Assembly (NCBI GenBank): GCA_037043455.1
Contig: JAWPHD010000231.1
Coordinates: forward strand, 310,001-374,000
DNA: 64,000 nt
DNA from: Cyrtodaria siliqua
Taxonomy: Eukaryota; Mollusca; Bivalvia; Adapedonta; Hiatellidae
Direction of reading: 5' to 3'
Shown: positions 32,047 through 44,704 of the stretch, in pieces
How positions within the stretch are numbered: position 1 is the first letter of the stretch
Layout: each line of letters opens with the position of its first letter
The notes under the pieces: generated by a model
The model's database searches: none
What the model saw: only the letters and a program-made list of their open reading frames with translations
What the model was told of the DNA's origin: nothing
Translations under genes and position numbers: made by a program

Positions 32047-33162
32047 ATGGCTTCACCTGTAATATCCCAAGATGAAGCAAATACCATAAAACAACAGTAC
32101 ACATCGTACGGGGATAACGCGTTGAAATTACTTCTAGAAAGGAAAATGTATTGTTGGAGAAATAAATACATTAATGTAGGCATCGTCGGAAATTCGGGAA
32201 CAGGAAAATCAAGTTTTATTAATGCAATACGTGGCATGGATGGGGATGATGTTAGAGCAGCAGCAGTTGGCGTTATAGAAACAACACGGAAACCAACAGC
32301 ATATTACCAACCAGGTAATGATAATATGGTATACTGGGACTTACCGGGGGTTGGCACTGAACAGTTTCCGAGAACAGCGTATTTGGATCAGATTGATATG
32401 AAGAAATATGATTTCTTTCTTATACTGGGAAGCATTAGGTTTACCGAAAATGATGTGTGGCTGGCTAAAGCCGTACGTAGTCAAAACAAGAAGTTTTTCT
32501 TCATTCGGACAAAGATAGAATCAGACTTGTCCAATGACAAGAAATCACATCCCAGATCGCACAATGAACATAAGGTCATTGAAAAGATACGTGCAGACTG
32601 CAACGGCAGTTTAAAAATTGAAGAATTTGAGACCGCGAACGTTTTTCTGATTGACAACTACTGTCCTCTTCGTTTTGATTTTAGTCAGTTAAGCAACAAA
32701 CTTATTGAAGACGTAAAATTCATAAGAAGAGACGTCATTGTCCTGTCGTTGGCTTTGTTAACAAAAGACGTTTTACAAAATGTTACCGGGGTGCGTGCTA
32801 TTCTAATCAATTGGGAAACTGTTGTCGAGAATAAAGTATTAGATTTAGCAAAAGAGTTCCGTGTCGAGTTAGAGCTGACACCTAGAGATCTTGAAAATCA
32901 TGCGAGAGAATTATGCTTATCAGGATCAGCAAAACTGAAGGACAAGTTAGAACTTCAGTCTACAAGCATTTCCTGTACTAAGGAATGGATACACGAGTTT
33001 GCTGAAACAAAGTCGTCAGTAATAGCCAAAGTTATTCCTTTTTTTGAACGTCAGCAACGTACAGACAATGCTGCTAAACTCACAGCGGCATTATCGACAA
33101 TGTTACATACAATGGTGAGAGATTATTTTAAAATCAAGAAAGCAAAGTCTTCCAATAACTAA
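32047..33162 (+). CDS. Immunity-related GTPase (IRG-like), 371 aa
   Basis: A complete single-exon coding region. It shows an N-terminal helix (1-40), the P-loop GNSGTGKSS (48-56), the switch region ETTRKPTAYYQP (78-89), G3 DLPGVG (98-103), canonical G4 RTKIESD (154-160) and FLIDNY (200-205). All nucleotide-binding motifs are intact, unlike in its two neighbours. The C-terminal part (230-371) is helical and charged. It lacks the AGAAAVPIP-like hydrophobic segment of the first gene and is about 25 residues shorter, so its membrane behaviour may differ. The start follows a splice site by 13 bases. The gap to the preceding gene is only 362 bp, so a leader exon may lie upstream of or within the second gene. 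Function in intracellular defence is inferred from the family. Confidence 0.93.
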   Translation: MASPVISQDEANTIKQQYTSYGDNALKLLLERKMYCWRNKYINVGIVGNSGTGKSSFINAIRGMDGDDVRAAAVGVIETTRKPTAYYQPGNDNMVYWDLPGVGTEQFPRTAYLDQIDMKKYDFFLILGSIRFTENDVWLAKAVRSQNKKFFFIRTKIESDLSNDKKSHPRSHNEHKVIEKIRADCNGSLKIEEFETANVFLIDNYCPLRFDFSQLSNKLIEDVKFIRRDVIVLSLALLTKDVLQNVTGVRAILINWETVVENKVLDLAKEFRVELELTPRDLENHARELCLSGSAKLKDKLELQSTSISCTKEWIHEFAETKSSVIAKVIPFFERQQRTDNAAKLTAALSTMLHTMVRDYFKIKKAKSSNN

Positions 33163-34756
33163 ACAACTACAACTCGGACCCACACCCAGACGTTAGGTTA
33201 TGATAGTCAATGTCGCAGAGGAGTTCAACCGACGTTTATACCCTCCGCACCCACCCCCCCCCCACACTTCCCCCTCCCCCCACACACAAGCGATTATGCC
33301 ATTTTGGGACCAAGAAGTTAATAATATATTGAAAATATGGATTCACAAATATCTAGATTAAAATAATGCTATTAAACCAAATCAAACTGGATTTCAACCA
33401 AAATCACACACGGTTGTTTACGCGGGCGCATTTTCACGAGAGATAGAATCATTTATTGAAAAACTCATGGTAATTAAATTATATATTACATTTTTCTAAA
33501 TCAAATGTTAATTACTTTATTTGAGCTAGTTTTTACCATGCATAATGCAATTCCGTTGAGTATGCATCTCAAAGCACGTTTCGTCATTGAAACTGAAGAA
33601 TGTCAACGAGTAAATTGAAATTATACTGACTATTTGGAGAATAAATTACCGAAATATCTTGAATGATATGGTATGCAGCCTTCTTCATGTCCTTGAGGAT
33701 TTATTGTCACTCCTATTTTATTTGCGACTACCGTCGATGCTTTTAAAATGAACGTAATACCTCCAATATACGAATACCACACTACTTCTACTACGTGGAG
33801 CGTAAGCACATATATACCATACACGACTTCGGCTGAAATGCAGCTCTCTTAATCAGCAGAAGACACGAAACAGTTTTTGCTGTAATGCAGACAATACACG
33901 GAACAACAACGCACTCTAAATATTACCATACAGACACTGGGCATACTTTATGCAAACACTACCCTACTTCTAGAGGGAACCCCTCACAAACTTTTTTTTC
34001 AATTTTCGAAGCTGTACATAAATACATTATCAGCACAAATCGATTCAAAATTAATTAACCTTGAATAAATAATGCCTATTCGGGCGACCAAAACGAGTAA
34101 ATCACACAACAAATTTTCTTCTCCAACTCTATATACTTATTTCTTAATTAACTTGTCTTATTATTATTTGAAATTCATTGTACTGAAAGCCAAACGAGTT
34201 TAATATTTCTGTTGGTTCATGATGCTATAGACTTCTGAATATCTTCGTTTCATGCCATTATGTAATTATGGCAGCGGATTGATAAAAGCTAAACGCTTTT
34301 TTTCCGAATCCACATTTTCAAATTGTGTTAAATTCATTATACTATTGTGTAGCCATTACAACTGTATACATTTGAGAATAAAATATTGTTTAAACTAATA
34401 CTGTGAAATGTAACACACTTTTCAGAGAGCTGTTTGCATTGTTCAGCTACACTTCAGCGAAGTACAACATGATTTGTTTTGTATTGTTTAACAAAAATAT
34501 GATTAAAATCTTAAAATTAGACCGTTCTCTGTTATACGAATTTAAACACTTTCCTGTCTTAAGCGTCGCGTACTTTGCTTCGAGATGAGTATGTATCCAT
34601 GCAATTGTGTTCTTGTTTTGAATGCCTGCACTTAGCTGACTATGTTCTGTAAATGCTAAAGTTCCTGTTCGACCTGAGAACCTACTTTTATTGTCTTGTT
34701 TTAGAAAATGAAAAATCACATATTTCCATCAAAGTAAAGGAAGTTACTCCGCATCT
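33163..34756. other. Non-coding spacer downstream of the IRG genes
   Basis: A C-rich low-complexity tract lies at 33240-33290. AATAAA at 33640-33645 is a distant polyadenylation candidate. No gene is seen. Confidence 0.45.
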
Positions 34757-34944
34757 TGACACTGATACACCATATTGTGATACAGGTACCCGATAATGCT
34801 AACATACATGTGCCCTACATCCTGATACTGCTAACATACATCCTGATACTGGAACCCACCACCCTGGTTCTGGTACCCGACATACCGATAATGGTGCCCT
34901 ACATCCTGATACTGCTAACATACCTCCTGATACTGGAACCCACC

Positions 34945-35477
34945 TAGTCTCTATCATCCAGACACACTCAAGCTGACTGCGAGCGCTAGCGAGCGTCTGG
35001 ACTCACTGTTCTTTAAAAATGTTGACCGATAGACGGCGCCAACCGTCAAAACTGACTGCGACGTGACGTCATTTTGATTGCAACATCAAAGTGCACGTTG
35101 AATTACGCGCAACATTAGTTCCAATGGGATGTGTGTACATCCTTATTAAATATACAATAAACTTCGTTTTATTGTAGTTTCTCTAAAAACATAATATAAT
35201 CTTACAAAATGATGTTTAAAATTTAATTTTTGGCATTAATCGTGTGTTTGGAGTAATTTTATAGCACAACATTGCGCGTAACGTCACGTATTTTTTGACG
35301 TAGGGGGTGATTCCCACGGATTTCCATAACAAACTGAAGTTGACCAATCAGAGGCCGGTGATTTTTTTTTGTACACACCTCGTTTTGATGTCAACAATTT
35401 TAAAGAACAGTGAGTCCAGACCATCGTTTGGACTTCTTTGAGAGAAGTCTCGCGAGAGGTCTGGATGATCGAGACTA
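34945..35477. mobile_element. Non-autonomous DNA transposon with TIRs and a 9-bp target duplication
   Basis: The ends are inverted repeats of about 80-88 bp: the left begins TAGTCTCTATCATCCAGAC and continues with GTCTGGACTCACTGTTCTTT; the right ends with the inverted forms of both (AAAGAACAGTGAGTCCAGAC and GTCTGGATGATCGAGACTA). GAACCCACC flanks both sides (34936-34944 and 35478-35486). Joining the flanks restores a normal minisatellite unit similar to 34849-34862, which confirms an insertion. A 9-bp duplication fits Mutator-like elements best, but no transposase is present, so the superfamily is provisional. Confidence 0.88.
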
Positions 35478-38400
35478 GAACCCACCACACTGCTACTGGT
35501 ACCCTACATAATGATACTGGTACCCTACATCTTGATACTAATACGCTACATACTGATAATGGTACCCTACAATCTGATACTGGTACCCTACATATTGATA
35601 CTGATACGCTACATACTGATAATGGTACCCTACAACCTGATACTGGTACACAACACACTGATACTTGAACCCTACATACTGATACTAATTCCCTACATAA
35701 ATATTTTGGTATCCTACTTAAGGATAATTTACCCAACATACTGATACAGGTAAGCTACATACTGCTACATGCACCCTACATACATATAATGGTACCCTAC
35801 ATATCGATAATCGCACCCTATATCCTGATACTGGTACCAAAATCATGATAACGGTACCGAACAAACTGATACTGGTACCCTAAATAATGATACTGGTACC
35901 CTACATCCTGATGATGAAACCCTACAGTCTGATACAGGTTCTCTACATCCGGATACTGGTAACATACACCCTGCTACTGGTAACTCACATACCGATACAG
36001 TTACGCTACATCCTGATACTGGTAACCTACATCCTTATTTTGGTACCCTCCACATTCATCGTGATATTGGAACTCTACAACGTGATATTGTTACTCTACA
36101 AATTCATACTGGTACCCTACATCTTGATACTGATAACCTACTTCGAGATACTGGTACTTTACACCCTGTCACTGGTACTGTATATCCTGATACTTGTAAC
36201 CAACATACTGATATTGTTACACTTCATCCTGCTACTGGTACTCTGCATCCTGATAATGGTACCCTACGAGTTGATACTGGTAACCTATATCGTGATATTG
36301 GTAACCAACATCGTGACACTGGTACTGTATATCATGATGCTGGTACTCTACATCCTGATACTGGTACTCTACATCCTGATAATGTTACTCTACATCCTGA
36401 TGCTGGTACCCTACATCCTGATACTGGTACTCTACATCCTGATGCTGGTACCCTACATCCTGATACTGGTACTCTACATCCTGATGCTGGTACCCTACAT
36501 CCTGATAGTGGTACCTTACATCAAGATAGTGGTACGTAACATCCGCTACTGGTAGCCTTCATCATGATACTGGTAGCTTTCATCCTGATACTGATAATCG
36601 ACATCCTGATACTGTTACTCTACATCATAATACTGGCACAATACATCCTGATAATGGTACCTTAAATACCGATACTTTTTGCTGACATCCTGACACAAGT
36701 GTCCTGCATTCTGATACTGGTACCCTATATAGCGATAATGGTATCTTACACCCTGCTACCTGATACCATACATAACGATACAGTTACGCTACATCCTGAT
36801 ACTGGTAACCTACATCCTGATTTAGGGACCCTCCACCTTCAAACGGTACCCTTCATCCTGATATTGGTACTCTAAATCCTGATACTGTTACTCTACACCT
36901 TGATACTGGTATCCTAAATACTGACATTGGTACCCTTCATTCTGATACTGGTAATTTACATCATAATGCTGGTACTCTACATAATGACAGGGTACTCTAC
37001 AGCCTGATACTGGTACCATACATCCTAATACTGTTTCTCTACATCTTGATACTGGTACACTACATCATGTTAACGGTACCCTAATACTGGTACCCTACAT
37101 CATGATGATGGTACTCTACATACTGATACTGGTACTCTACGTCCTGATACTGGCAACCTACATCCTGATACTGGTAGCCTATATTCTGATACTGGTAACC
37201 TACATCCTGATTTAGGGACCCTCCACCTTGAAACGGGTACCCTGCATCCTGATAGTGGTACTCTACATCCTGATACTGTTACTCTACATCCTTATACTGG
37301 TAACATTCATTCTGATACTGGTACTCTACATCCGGATACTGGTACCCTACAAGTTAATAATGGTAACTTATATCGTGATATTGGTACCCATCATCTTGAT
37401 ACTGGTACTTTACATCATAATTATGGTAGTCTACATACTGACATGGTACCCTACATCCTTTACAACATAATGCTGGTAGTCTACATCCTGACACAAGTGT
37501 CCTACACACTGTTACTGGTACCCTAAATAACGATAATGGTATACTTCATCCTGTTACTGGTACCATACATCTTGCTACTGTTACTTTACATCCTGATGCT
37601 GGTACACTACATCCTGATAATGGTACCCTAAAACTGTTATCCTACATCATGATGATGATACTCTACAAACTGATACTGGTACTCTACATCCTGATACTCG
37701 TCCCCTAATACTGGTACCCCACATCATGATGCTGGTACTCTATATACTGATAATGGTACTCTATATCGTGATACTATTAACCTAGATTCTGATACTGATA
37801 CTCTACTCCTGATACGGTTACACTACATCCTGATCCTGTTACTACTGGTTCGTACCCTACAAATTGATAGTGGTATGTAACATCCTGATACTGGTACCCT
37901 TCATCCTGAGAAGGATAATATACATCCTGATAATGATACTTTACATTCTAATGCCGGTGCCTTACAACCTGATACTGGTACGCTGTCAGTACCTAATTAC
38001 CGATACTTTTAGCCAACACAAGTGTCCTACTAACTGTTACTGGTACCATAAATAACGATATACTACACCATGTTACTGGTAACGTACATCCGTACATGTT
38101 GATAATGGTATACTAGATCCTGATGATGATACGCTACATTCATATACTGTTACGCTTTATACTGATACTGGTACTCTACCTCCTGATATTGGAACTCTAT
38201 ATCCTGATACTGGTGCTCTACATATTGATACTGGTACTATACCACCTGACATTATTACTCTATATTCTAAAACTGGTGCTCTACATCCTGATACTGGTAC
38301 TCTACCTCCTGATATTGGTACTCTATATTCTGATACTAGTACTCTACATCCTGATACTGGTAACGTTACATAATTATACCGGTACCCTAATTCAAGATAT

Positions 38401-39663
38401 TGGATACCTACATACTGATACTTGAACTCTAAATCCAGATACCCTATATACGAATAGAAGTACACTACATCCCAATATAGGTACCCTACATCCCGATACA
38501 GGTACCCTACATCGTGATACTGGTAACCTAGATCCTGATACTAGTACACTACATCCTGTTAACCTTCGTCCTGATACTGGTAATCTATATCCTGATACTG
38601 GTAACCTACATACTGATAATGGTATCCTACATCGTGATACTAATAAACTACATCAATATACTGGTAACCGATATATTGATACTGTTACCCTACATCCGGA
38701 TACCGGAATCCTACAACCTAATACAGGAACCCTACATCCTAATACTGGTACCCTATATCGTGATACTGGTACTATAAATACTGACACTGGTACCCTAGAC
38801 CCTGATACTAGTAACCTACATCCGGATAGTGGTGAGAAACATCCTGATTGTACATGCAGTATTCTACATCCTGATACTAGTACCCTACATTCTGATATTG
38901 GTAGTCTACATCCAGATACTGGCACCCTACATCCTGATAGTGGTACGTAATATCCTGATACTGATACCCTCATCCTCATACTGATAATCTACATACCGAT
39001 ACTGTTACTCTATAACATAATACTGGTTCCTTACATCCTGATAGTGGTATGTAACATTATGATCCTGGTACCCTCATCCTGATACTGATGATCTACATCC
39101 TGATACTGTTACTCTACATCATAATACTGGTACCCTACATCCTGATAACGGTACCCTTAACACCGATACTTTTAGACGACATCCTGACGCAAGTGCCCTA
39201 CAAACAGATACTGGTACCCTACGTAGCTATAATCGTTTAATATACCCGGCTAAAGGTTCTATACATCCGTACATGCTGATAATGGTATACTAGATCCTGA
39301 TGATGATATTCTACAATCTGATACTGGTACGCTTCATACTGATACTGAAACTCTACCTCCTGAAACTGGTACTGTACATTCTCCTACTGGTACTCTACAT
39401 CCTGATACTGGCAACATACTTACACCCAGCTACTGGTACCCTATATACTGACAGAGTTACGCTACATCATGACACTGATACGCTACATAACGATACTGGT
39501 TCCCTACATACTGATACTGGTACTCTACATCCAGATACACCCTATATACGGATACCAGTACCTACATCCCGATACAGGTGTCCTACATCATGATTCTGGT
39601 ACTCTTTATCCTGATACTAGAACCTTACATTCTAGTACCCTTCATCCTCATACTGGGAACCTA

Positions 39664-39902
39664 TTTGCTTGTTTGTATGGTGTTTAACGTCATTTACAAA
39701 ACATGTAAGGTTATATCCACCTGTGGTGGAGGCAGACCACCCACTTTTCCTGGGTAGAACCAGTACTGTACTCCTCCTGCCATCTGTAAGAATCGACACT
39801 TCCTCAATTACAAGTCAAGCTCCCAGTGGGAATCGAACCCACAGCAGTGAGCGGCGAGAAGGTTTACAACGCAACGTCGTTAAGCACTCGGCCACGGAGA
39901 CG
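39664..39902 (-). mobile_element. tRNA-derived SINE with intact internal pol III promoter
   Basis: Read on the minus strand the element begins with a tRNA-like head. The A box TGGCCGAGTGC lies at 39884-39894 and the B box GGTTCGATTCC at 39829-39839, both matching consensus. The body follows with GATGGCAGGAGGAGTACAGT, ACTGGTTCTACCCAGGAAAA and GGTGGTCTGCCTCCACCACA, and ends in CATACAAACAAGC. It is inserted in the 21-bp minisatellite. Both boxes are canonical, so this is a young or well-kept copy. It is not a functional tRNA, since the anticodon arm and acceptor pairing are not preserved. Confidence 0.88.
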
Positions 39903-40359
39903 TGATACTGGTACGTGATACTAGCACTCTAAATTTTGATACTGATTCTCTACATCGTGACACAGGTAACCTACATCTTGATACTTGTAACCTACATCGT
40001 GATACTGGTAACCTACATCGTGATACTGGTAACCTACACCGTGATACTGGTAACCTACATCCTGATACTGGTAACCTACATCCTGATACTGGTAACCTAC
40101 ATCGTGATACTGGTAACCTACACCGTGATACTGGTAAACTACATCGTGATATAGGTAACCTACATCATGATACTGGTACCCTACATCCTGATACAGGTAA
40201 CCTTTAACCTGATACTGGTAACCTACATCCTGATACTGGTACCCTACATCCTGATACAGGTAACCTACATCGTGATACAGGTAACCTACAACCTGATACT
40301 GGTACTCTACATTCTGGTACTAGTAACCTACATCCTGATACTGGTAAACTACATATATA

Positions 40360-40990
40360 CTGATGTATTGTATACTTTTATATTGTCCCGTTTAGTTTGC
40401 ATTGAGCAAAGTGTGCAAAATTCTACGATATTGCACACATTGATATTGCACCGGAACTTTTTCTCGCGCTTGCTAAGAGCCGCGAAATAGAAATAAGGAA
40501 CTACTTTCAAATAAAAGAACGGAATCCTGCCTATAGTGTCAACAACAAAAAAACGACGTGTTTTTGTTCAACCTTTTGTGGCAGAAATTGATAAAATAAT
40601 TGAAATGGTCACTCACCCACTATTTTTAACGTTATCGAATGGTAAACAAACGTTAGAAAATCGCCTGACGTTTTTAATGACGTCATCCGACGTCGACGTC
40701 GTTTTCGCGCAAAATAATCATCCACACAAAATGAAACTGAATGACATTATAGGAATTCCATCGAAAGCTATAAAAATAACAAAAATATAATGAAAAGTAA
40801 TAGTCATACAATTAGCATTGACCGAAAACAATATGAAAGTATACAATAAAAAGGTTATTGAATTTGTATGCTAAATATTACTTGGAACTGGTTGCTTTGG
40901 CGCAGGACGACTCGCAAGCTCGTCGTCCTTTGCCACAACAACTCGTTCCAAGTAATATTTAGCCATACAAATTCAATAACCTATAATACT
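40360..40990. mobile_element. Unclassified insertion in the minisatellite, ending in a foldback
   Basis: Non-minisatellite sequence interrupts the array. It includes an open frame at 40536-40790 (84 aa, MSTTKKRRVFVQPFVAEIDK at its start) with no recognised family, a TGACGTCATCCGACGTCGAC-rich stretch at 40678-40700, and a hairpin at its right end. The frame may be accidental. No target duplication could be fixed because the flanks are repetitive. Confidence 0.55.
40852..40982. repeat. 131-bp foldback repeat, copy 1
   Basis: AGGTTATTGAATTTGTATG with AAATATTACTTGGAAC pairs with GTTCCAAGTAATATTT and CATACAAATTCAATAACCT. The centre GACGACTCGCAAGCTCGTCGTC is also self-complementary. The arms are nearly perfect. 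A diverged second copy is at 54745-54886. Confidence 0.9.
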
Positions 40991-42020
40991 GCTAATTAAA
41001 CCCTACATCATGATACCGGAACCCTACATCCTGATACTCGTACTCTACTGATACTAAAACACTGCATCCTGATACCTCTACCATATATCGTGATACTGGT
41101 ACCCTATATACTGATACTGGTAACCTATATTCTGATACTGATACTCTGAAATTTGGTACTGGTACCCTACATCCTGGTACCTGTTTCCTATATCCTGATA
41201 CCGGTACTTTACATCCAGATACAGGTAAAACATGAAACTGGTACCCAACATACTGATACGGAAACCTTACATACCGATAATGATACCCTATATACTGATT
41301 CTGGTATCATATCATACTGATATTGTTACTCTAACATGTCTAACTAAATATAGTTTTACTCAACATCCTGATATATGTGCCCTACGTATAGATACTGGTA
41401 CAGCACATACTGATATTGGTACACTAAATTTTGATACTGGTACCCTACATACTGATACTGGTACCCTGCCTTCTCATGCCTTCTCATACTGGTATCCTAC
41501 ATACTGAAACTGGTACCGTACATGCTGATAATGACACCCTACATACCGGCTCCTTTAGCCGAAATCCTGATTATGGTACCCTAATTACTGATACCGGCAT
41601 TCTACATCCTGATACTGGTACCCTACATACTACATACTGATACTGGTAACCTAAACCTGCTACTGGTACTCTACCTTCTGATATTGGTACACTACAACCT
41701 GATACTGGTACAATACATTTTGATACTATTACCCTACATACTGTTACTGGTACCCTACATACTGATACTGGTACCCTGCCTTTTTCTGCCTTCTTATACT
41801 GGTATCCTACATACTGAAACTGGTACCGTACATTCTGATAATGGTACCCTACATACCGGCTCCTTTAGTCGACAACCTGATTATGGTATCCTACTTAGTG
41901 ATACCGGTATTCTACATCCTGATACTGGTACCCTACATCCTGTTTGGGTACGCTACATACTGATACTGTTATTGTACCTGCTACTGGTACTCTACCTCCT
42001 GATATTGGTACACTACAATA

Positions 42021-42540
42021 ACTAAAATCTTTGTTGAAATAATTGTCAATCTTAAAATATAAAATAGTTGCACGTTTGTTTGAACGATATATTTGACATG
42101 AACCACAAAGTGGTAAATCTGATAAATAATGCCATAATTAAGCAGGAAAAAGAAACATTTGCAAACATACATCTTGAAATGCAAATTATTTTAAGGATGG
42201 TTTATATCAAATGTGTTTTTTCAAACAAACTTGCACAGATGTTTTGTTTTTAATTACTAAATTATAAGATTGTATGTTTAAATAATTTAAATGGAATTAT
42301 ACAGGATCCCTTAATATGCATTAGGTTTTATTGGGACAGCAACTTCAGATGGATGGAGATGAGATAAAGAATAAAGTTACCCCTGTTAGACATGTATTTG
42401 CCTGGGAGCGAAGCCACGCGGAACAAAGTTCTGTAGCTCTCAAATACAAACCCATATCCACTGTGATGCCGACGTCGCAAACTAAAGATTCCAAACGTGC
42501 TTGTTATTTTGATAGTTTGTAAAACGATCGATTAATTAAC
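42021..42540. other. Non-coding spacer
   Basis: Two short open frames (42068-42253 and 42331-42522) are not recognised and lack supporting context. Confidence 0.4.
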
Positions 42541-42802
42541 CATTACGTGGTCCCGCCTTAATTCCATTAAGCGATTGGAAACCTTATATTAGCAGGGTTT
42601 TATAACGGATATTTCGACAATAAAACACGTTTAAAAACATGTTTTACTGAAACAGTGCAATAACCTGTTTACAATTACCTATTGAATGTTTTAATTTTAC
42701 AATATGCAAACTTTTTAAGCCGAAATTAAGAGTTCATACCCCAGCCATCCCCGTTTTCGCTTCTTTGAGAAGGGGTTGGATGGGTACTCGGACCACGTAA
42801 TG
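42541..42802. mobile_element. 262-bp candidate MITE
   Basis: CATTACGTGGTCC at 42541-42553 is mirrored exactly by GGACCACGTAATG at 42790-42802. The interior is non-coding. No convincing target duplication is seen. Confidence 0.5.
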
Positions 42803-43680
42803 ATAATAAATTAAGGAACATTATAATTATTTTAAATAGTCTCATTGCATACAACAGGAAGAAAACTGCACTGATGAAGTGAGAAACTTTGGTAACTAAA
42901 TCTGAAACATCAACTGTTGATATGTCTTAATTCATCTGTACATGAATAATTAACTAACGACGTTAAATCAAAATAATCATGGCAGTTAGCAGATAGTTAG
43001 AAGATATTTAAATGAAGCAGAAATTTGTAATTAGTAATGACCACTAGATACAAATCTAGAAATTGATTTTCAAAATATAGTGATAACATAATTACACAAA
43101 CATTCCTACAGAACAGATAATTATTTCTATTTGTCTACGCCAACGAACAATACTTGTCAAAACAGTTGTAAAGGTATCATATATCCAATTAAAACAGATT
43201 ATCATGACAGTTTGATACTACTGTTTTAAGTGGATTACACTCTGTAACATATGCGTTCAGGAGTCACTCGTTGTTACCTCACTGTCCATTATCAATTAAA
43301 GGGAGGTAACTAATGCATACTGATGTTATTTTATTAACACGATTGCGCTAGATGATTGGAGTCTTCAAGCGTTTGTTTTAAAGCACACACATTTATCAGT
43401 TTCTTGATTGAACGCATTAATGAGGAAAAAAACGAGTTAAAAAAATGAAATTGTTGAAAATATATAAATGTAGGTGTAATGCGTTTCATTATATATTAAA
43501 CAAAAACACAACATTTTGATAACAAATATATATCATACTTGTACAATACAAACCCTGCTGTTAAATACTACCAACAATACGTGACTAATAGCAAAGAAAA
43601 ATTGGAAATCTTCAACCAGATACTGGATTACTTATTCAATGTGCGAATTTTAATTCTTGATAAGTGTTAACTTGTAGGCA
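42803..43680. other. Non-coding AT-rich spacer
   Basis: A word TAAAGGGAGGTAACTAATGC near 43298 recurs as TAAAGAGAGGTAACTC near 60552 and TAAAGAGAGGTAAATC near 63664, linking this region to the right end of the window. Confidence 0.45.
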
Positions 43681-44340
43681 CATATCAAGACGAACGCATG
43701 TGTCGTCGCATGATATCCACAAGAAACGAATTTGATAAGTGATACGAACTAAACATATGAAATTTAAAAAACAACGTGCGTGTTGTCGTGATCATTTCAA
43801 ATGGATTAGGAGAATGGTATGTAAAAGTCACTGAAGAATTCTATTAATTAGTACGTTACTGACTGTTCTGCGTGTTGTTCTGTTATATAGGTTGCGAGAC
43901 GGATTTAGTGGAGAGTGAGGAGCGCTCCAGGCGAATGTACCCCTCCACAGAATTTGAGAAAATTCACGTGAAAAGGTTTTGCTTTTTCAAAGGGGAGGGT
44001 TGTCAACTGTTCTTTAACAGCTCCCCACCCCATACACACACAATTTTCTCCTCCACTCCACCCCAACCCGCCCCCTTGACATATAAGATTTAAAACAAAA
44101 AGTTGCGTCCATCCTAAAATCATGCTGGGCACACCAATCTCAAATCCTGCGTCCGCCCTGACGTTGATAAGAATGCAATAAACGTGAAAAGAGAAAACAA
44201 CTGTTACATACGTATACTGGATTGCCAAACACAAGTTAAATAACATGTTTGCTCGTAATGTTATAAAACATGGTGTAATAATCAGTTAAATATCGGTATA
44301 TGTTTTATGTTATTGTACAAACCTGATTAGGATAGATAAT
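43681..44340 (+). repeat. Dispersed duplication, copy 1 (partner at 62920-63690)
   Basis: Shared words in the same order are GTGATACGAACTAAACATA, TAAGTGATACG, GGATTAGGAGAATGGTRT, AAGTCACTGAAGAATTYTAT, GCGGATTTAGTGG-like text, CACCAGGCGAATGTACCCCT-like text, TTCACGTGAAAA, CTTTAACAGC and TACATACGTATACTGG-like text. The two copies are diverged but collinear over about 600 bases. No coding sequence is supported. Confidence 0.75.
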
Positions 44341-44704
44341 TAGTTTCTTAACTTGGCATTGGTCAATCTATCACACATATACCATGAGGTGTTGTCAAAG
44401 GCTTCGATGGCTTCTGCCTGAGTATCTGGTGAAAGACTCAAAATGACATCTTCTTTTACAGCTATACAAAAATATCTCTTATGAAAGGGGTGCACAGTTC
44501 GTATCCATTTTGATACAACACTTTGCCTAATAGGTTAAACGAAATGTTACCTAATAAAATATAAGTGATGCAAAAGGCTTCTTGTCCAAATAGTGTAATC
44601 GTCTAAACTGTCTTTACTAAAAACTGATTTAATATTGTATTAGGCCAAATATGTATTTTTATCTATCGAAGGACTTTTGAATAATATCAATAGGCATGTT
44701 GTAG
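44341..44704. other. Non-coding spacer
   Basis: No supported feature is visible. Confidence 0.4.

Larger units (their letters stand above)
34757..42020. repeat. 21-bp minisatellite array of about 7 kb, with interruptions
   Basis: The unit is TGGTACCCTACATCCTGATAC, 21 bp, with common variants TGGTACTCTACATCCTGATAC and TGGTAACCTACATCGTGATAC. Including interruptions the array covers over 7 kb, or roughly 270 units. As 21 is divisible by three, all frames can stay open and give seven-residue repeats (ILVPYIL, TGTLHPD, and VSGCRVP on the minus strand) up to 222 residues; these are not supported as genes. Three insertions (34945-35477, 39664-39902, about 40360-40990) split it. Local homogeneity is highest at 39955-40270 and 36330-36520. 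Confidence 0.95.

Noticed and set aside
35887..36555. 222-residue open frame with ILVPYIL heptads, resembling a membrane protein
   Set aside because: It lies wholly in the 21-bp minisatellite. The period is a multiple of three, so long frames arise on both strands without selection; frames break as soon as units change.
39820..39902. A tRNA gene on the minus strand
   Set aside because: A and B boxes are present, but acceptor and anticodon pairing are poor and the sequence continues into a SINE body shared with other copies.
40536..40790. 84-residue open frame starting MSTTKKRRVF
   Set aside because: No family resemblance, no repeat of the frame in another copy, and it lies in an insertion of unknown type; not called as a gene.
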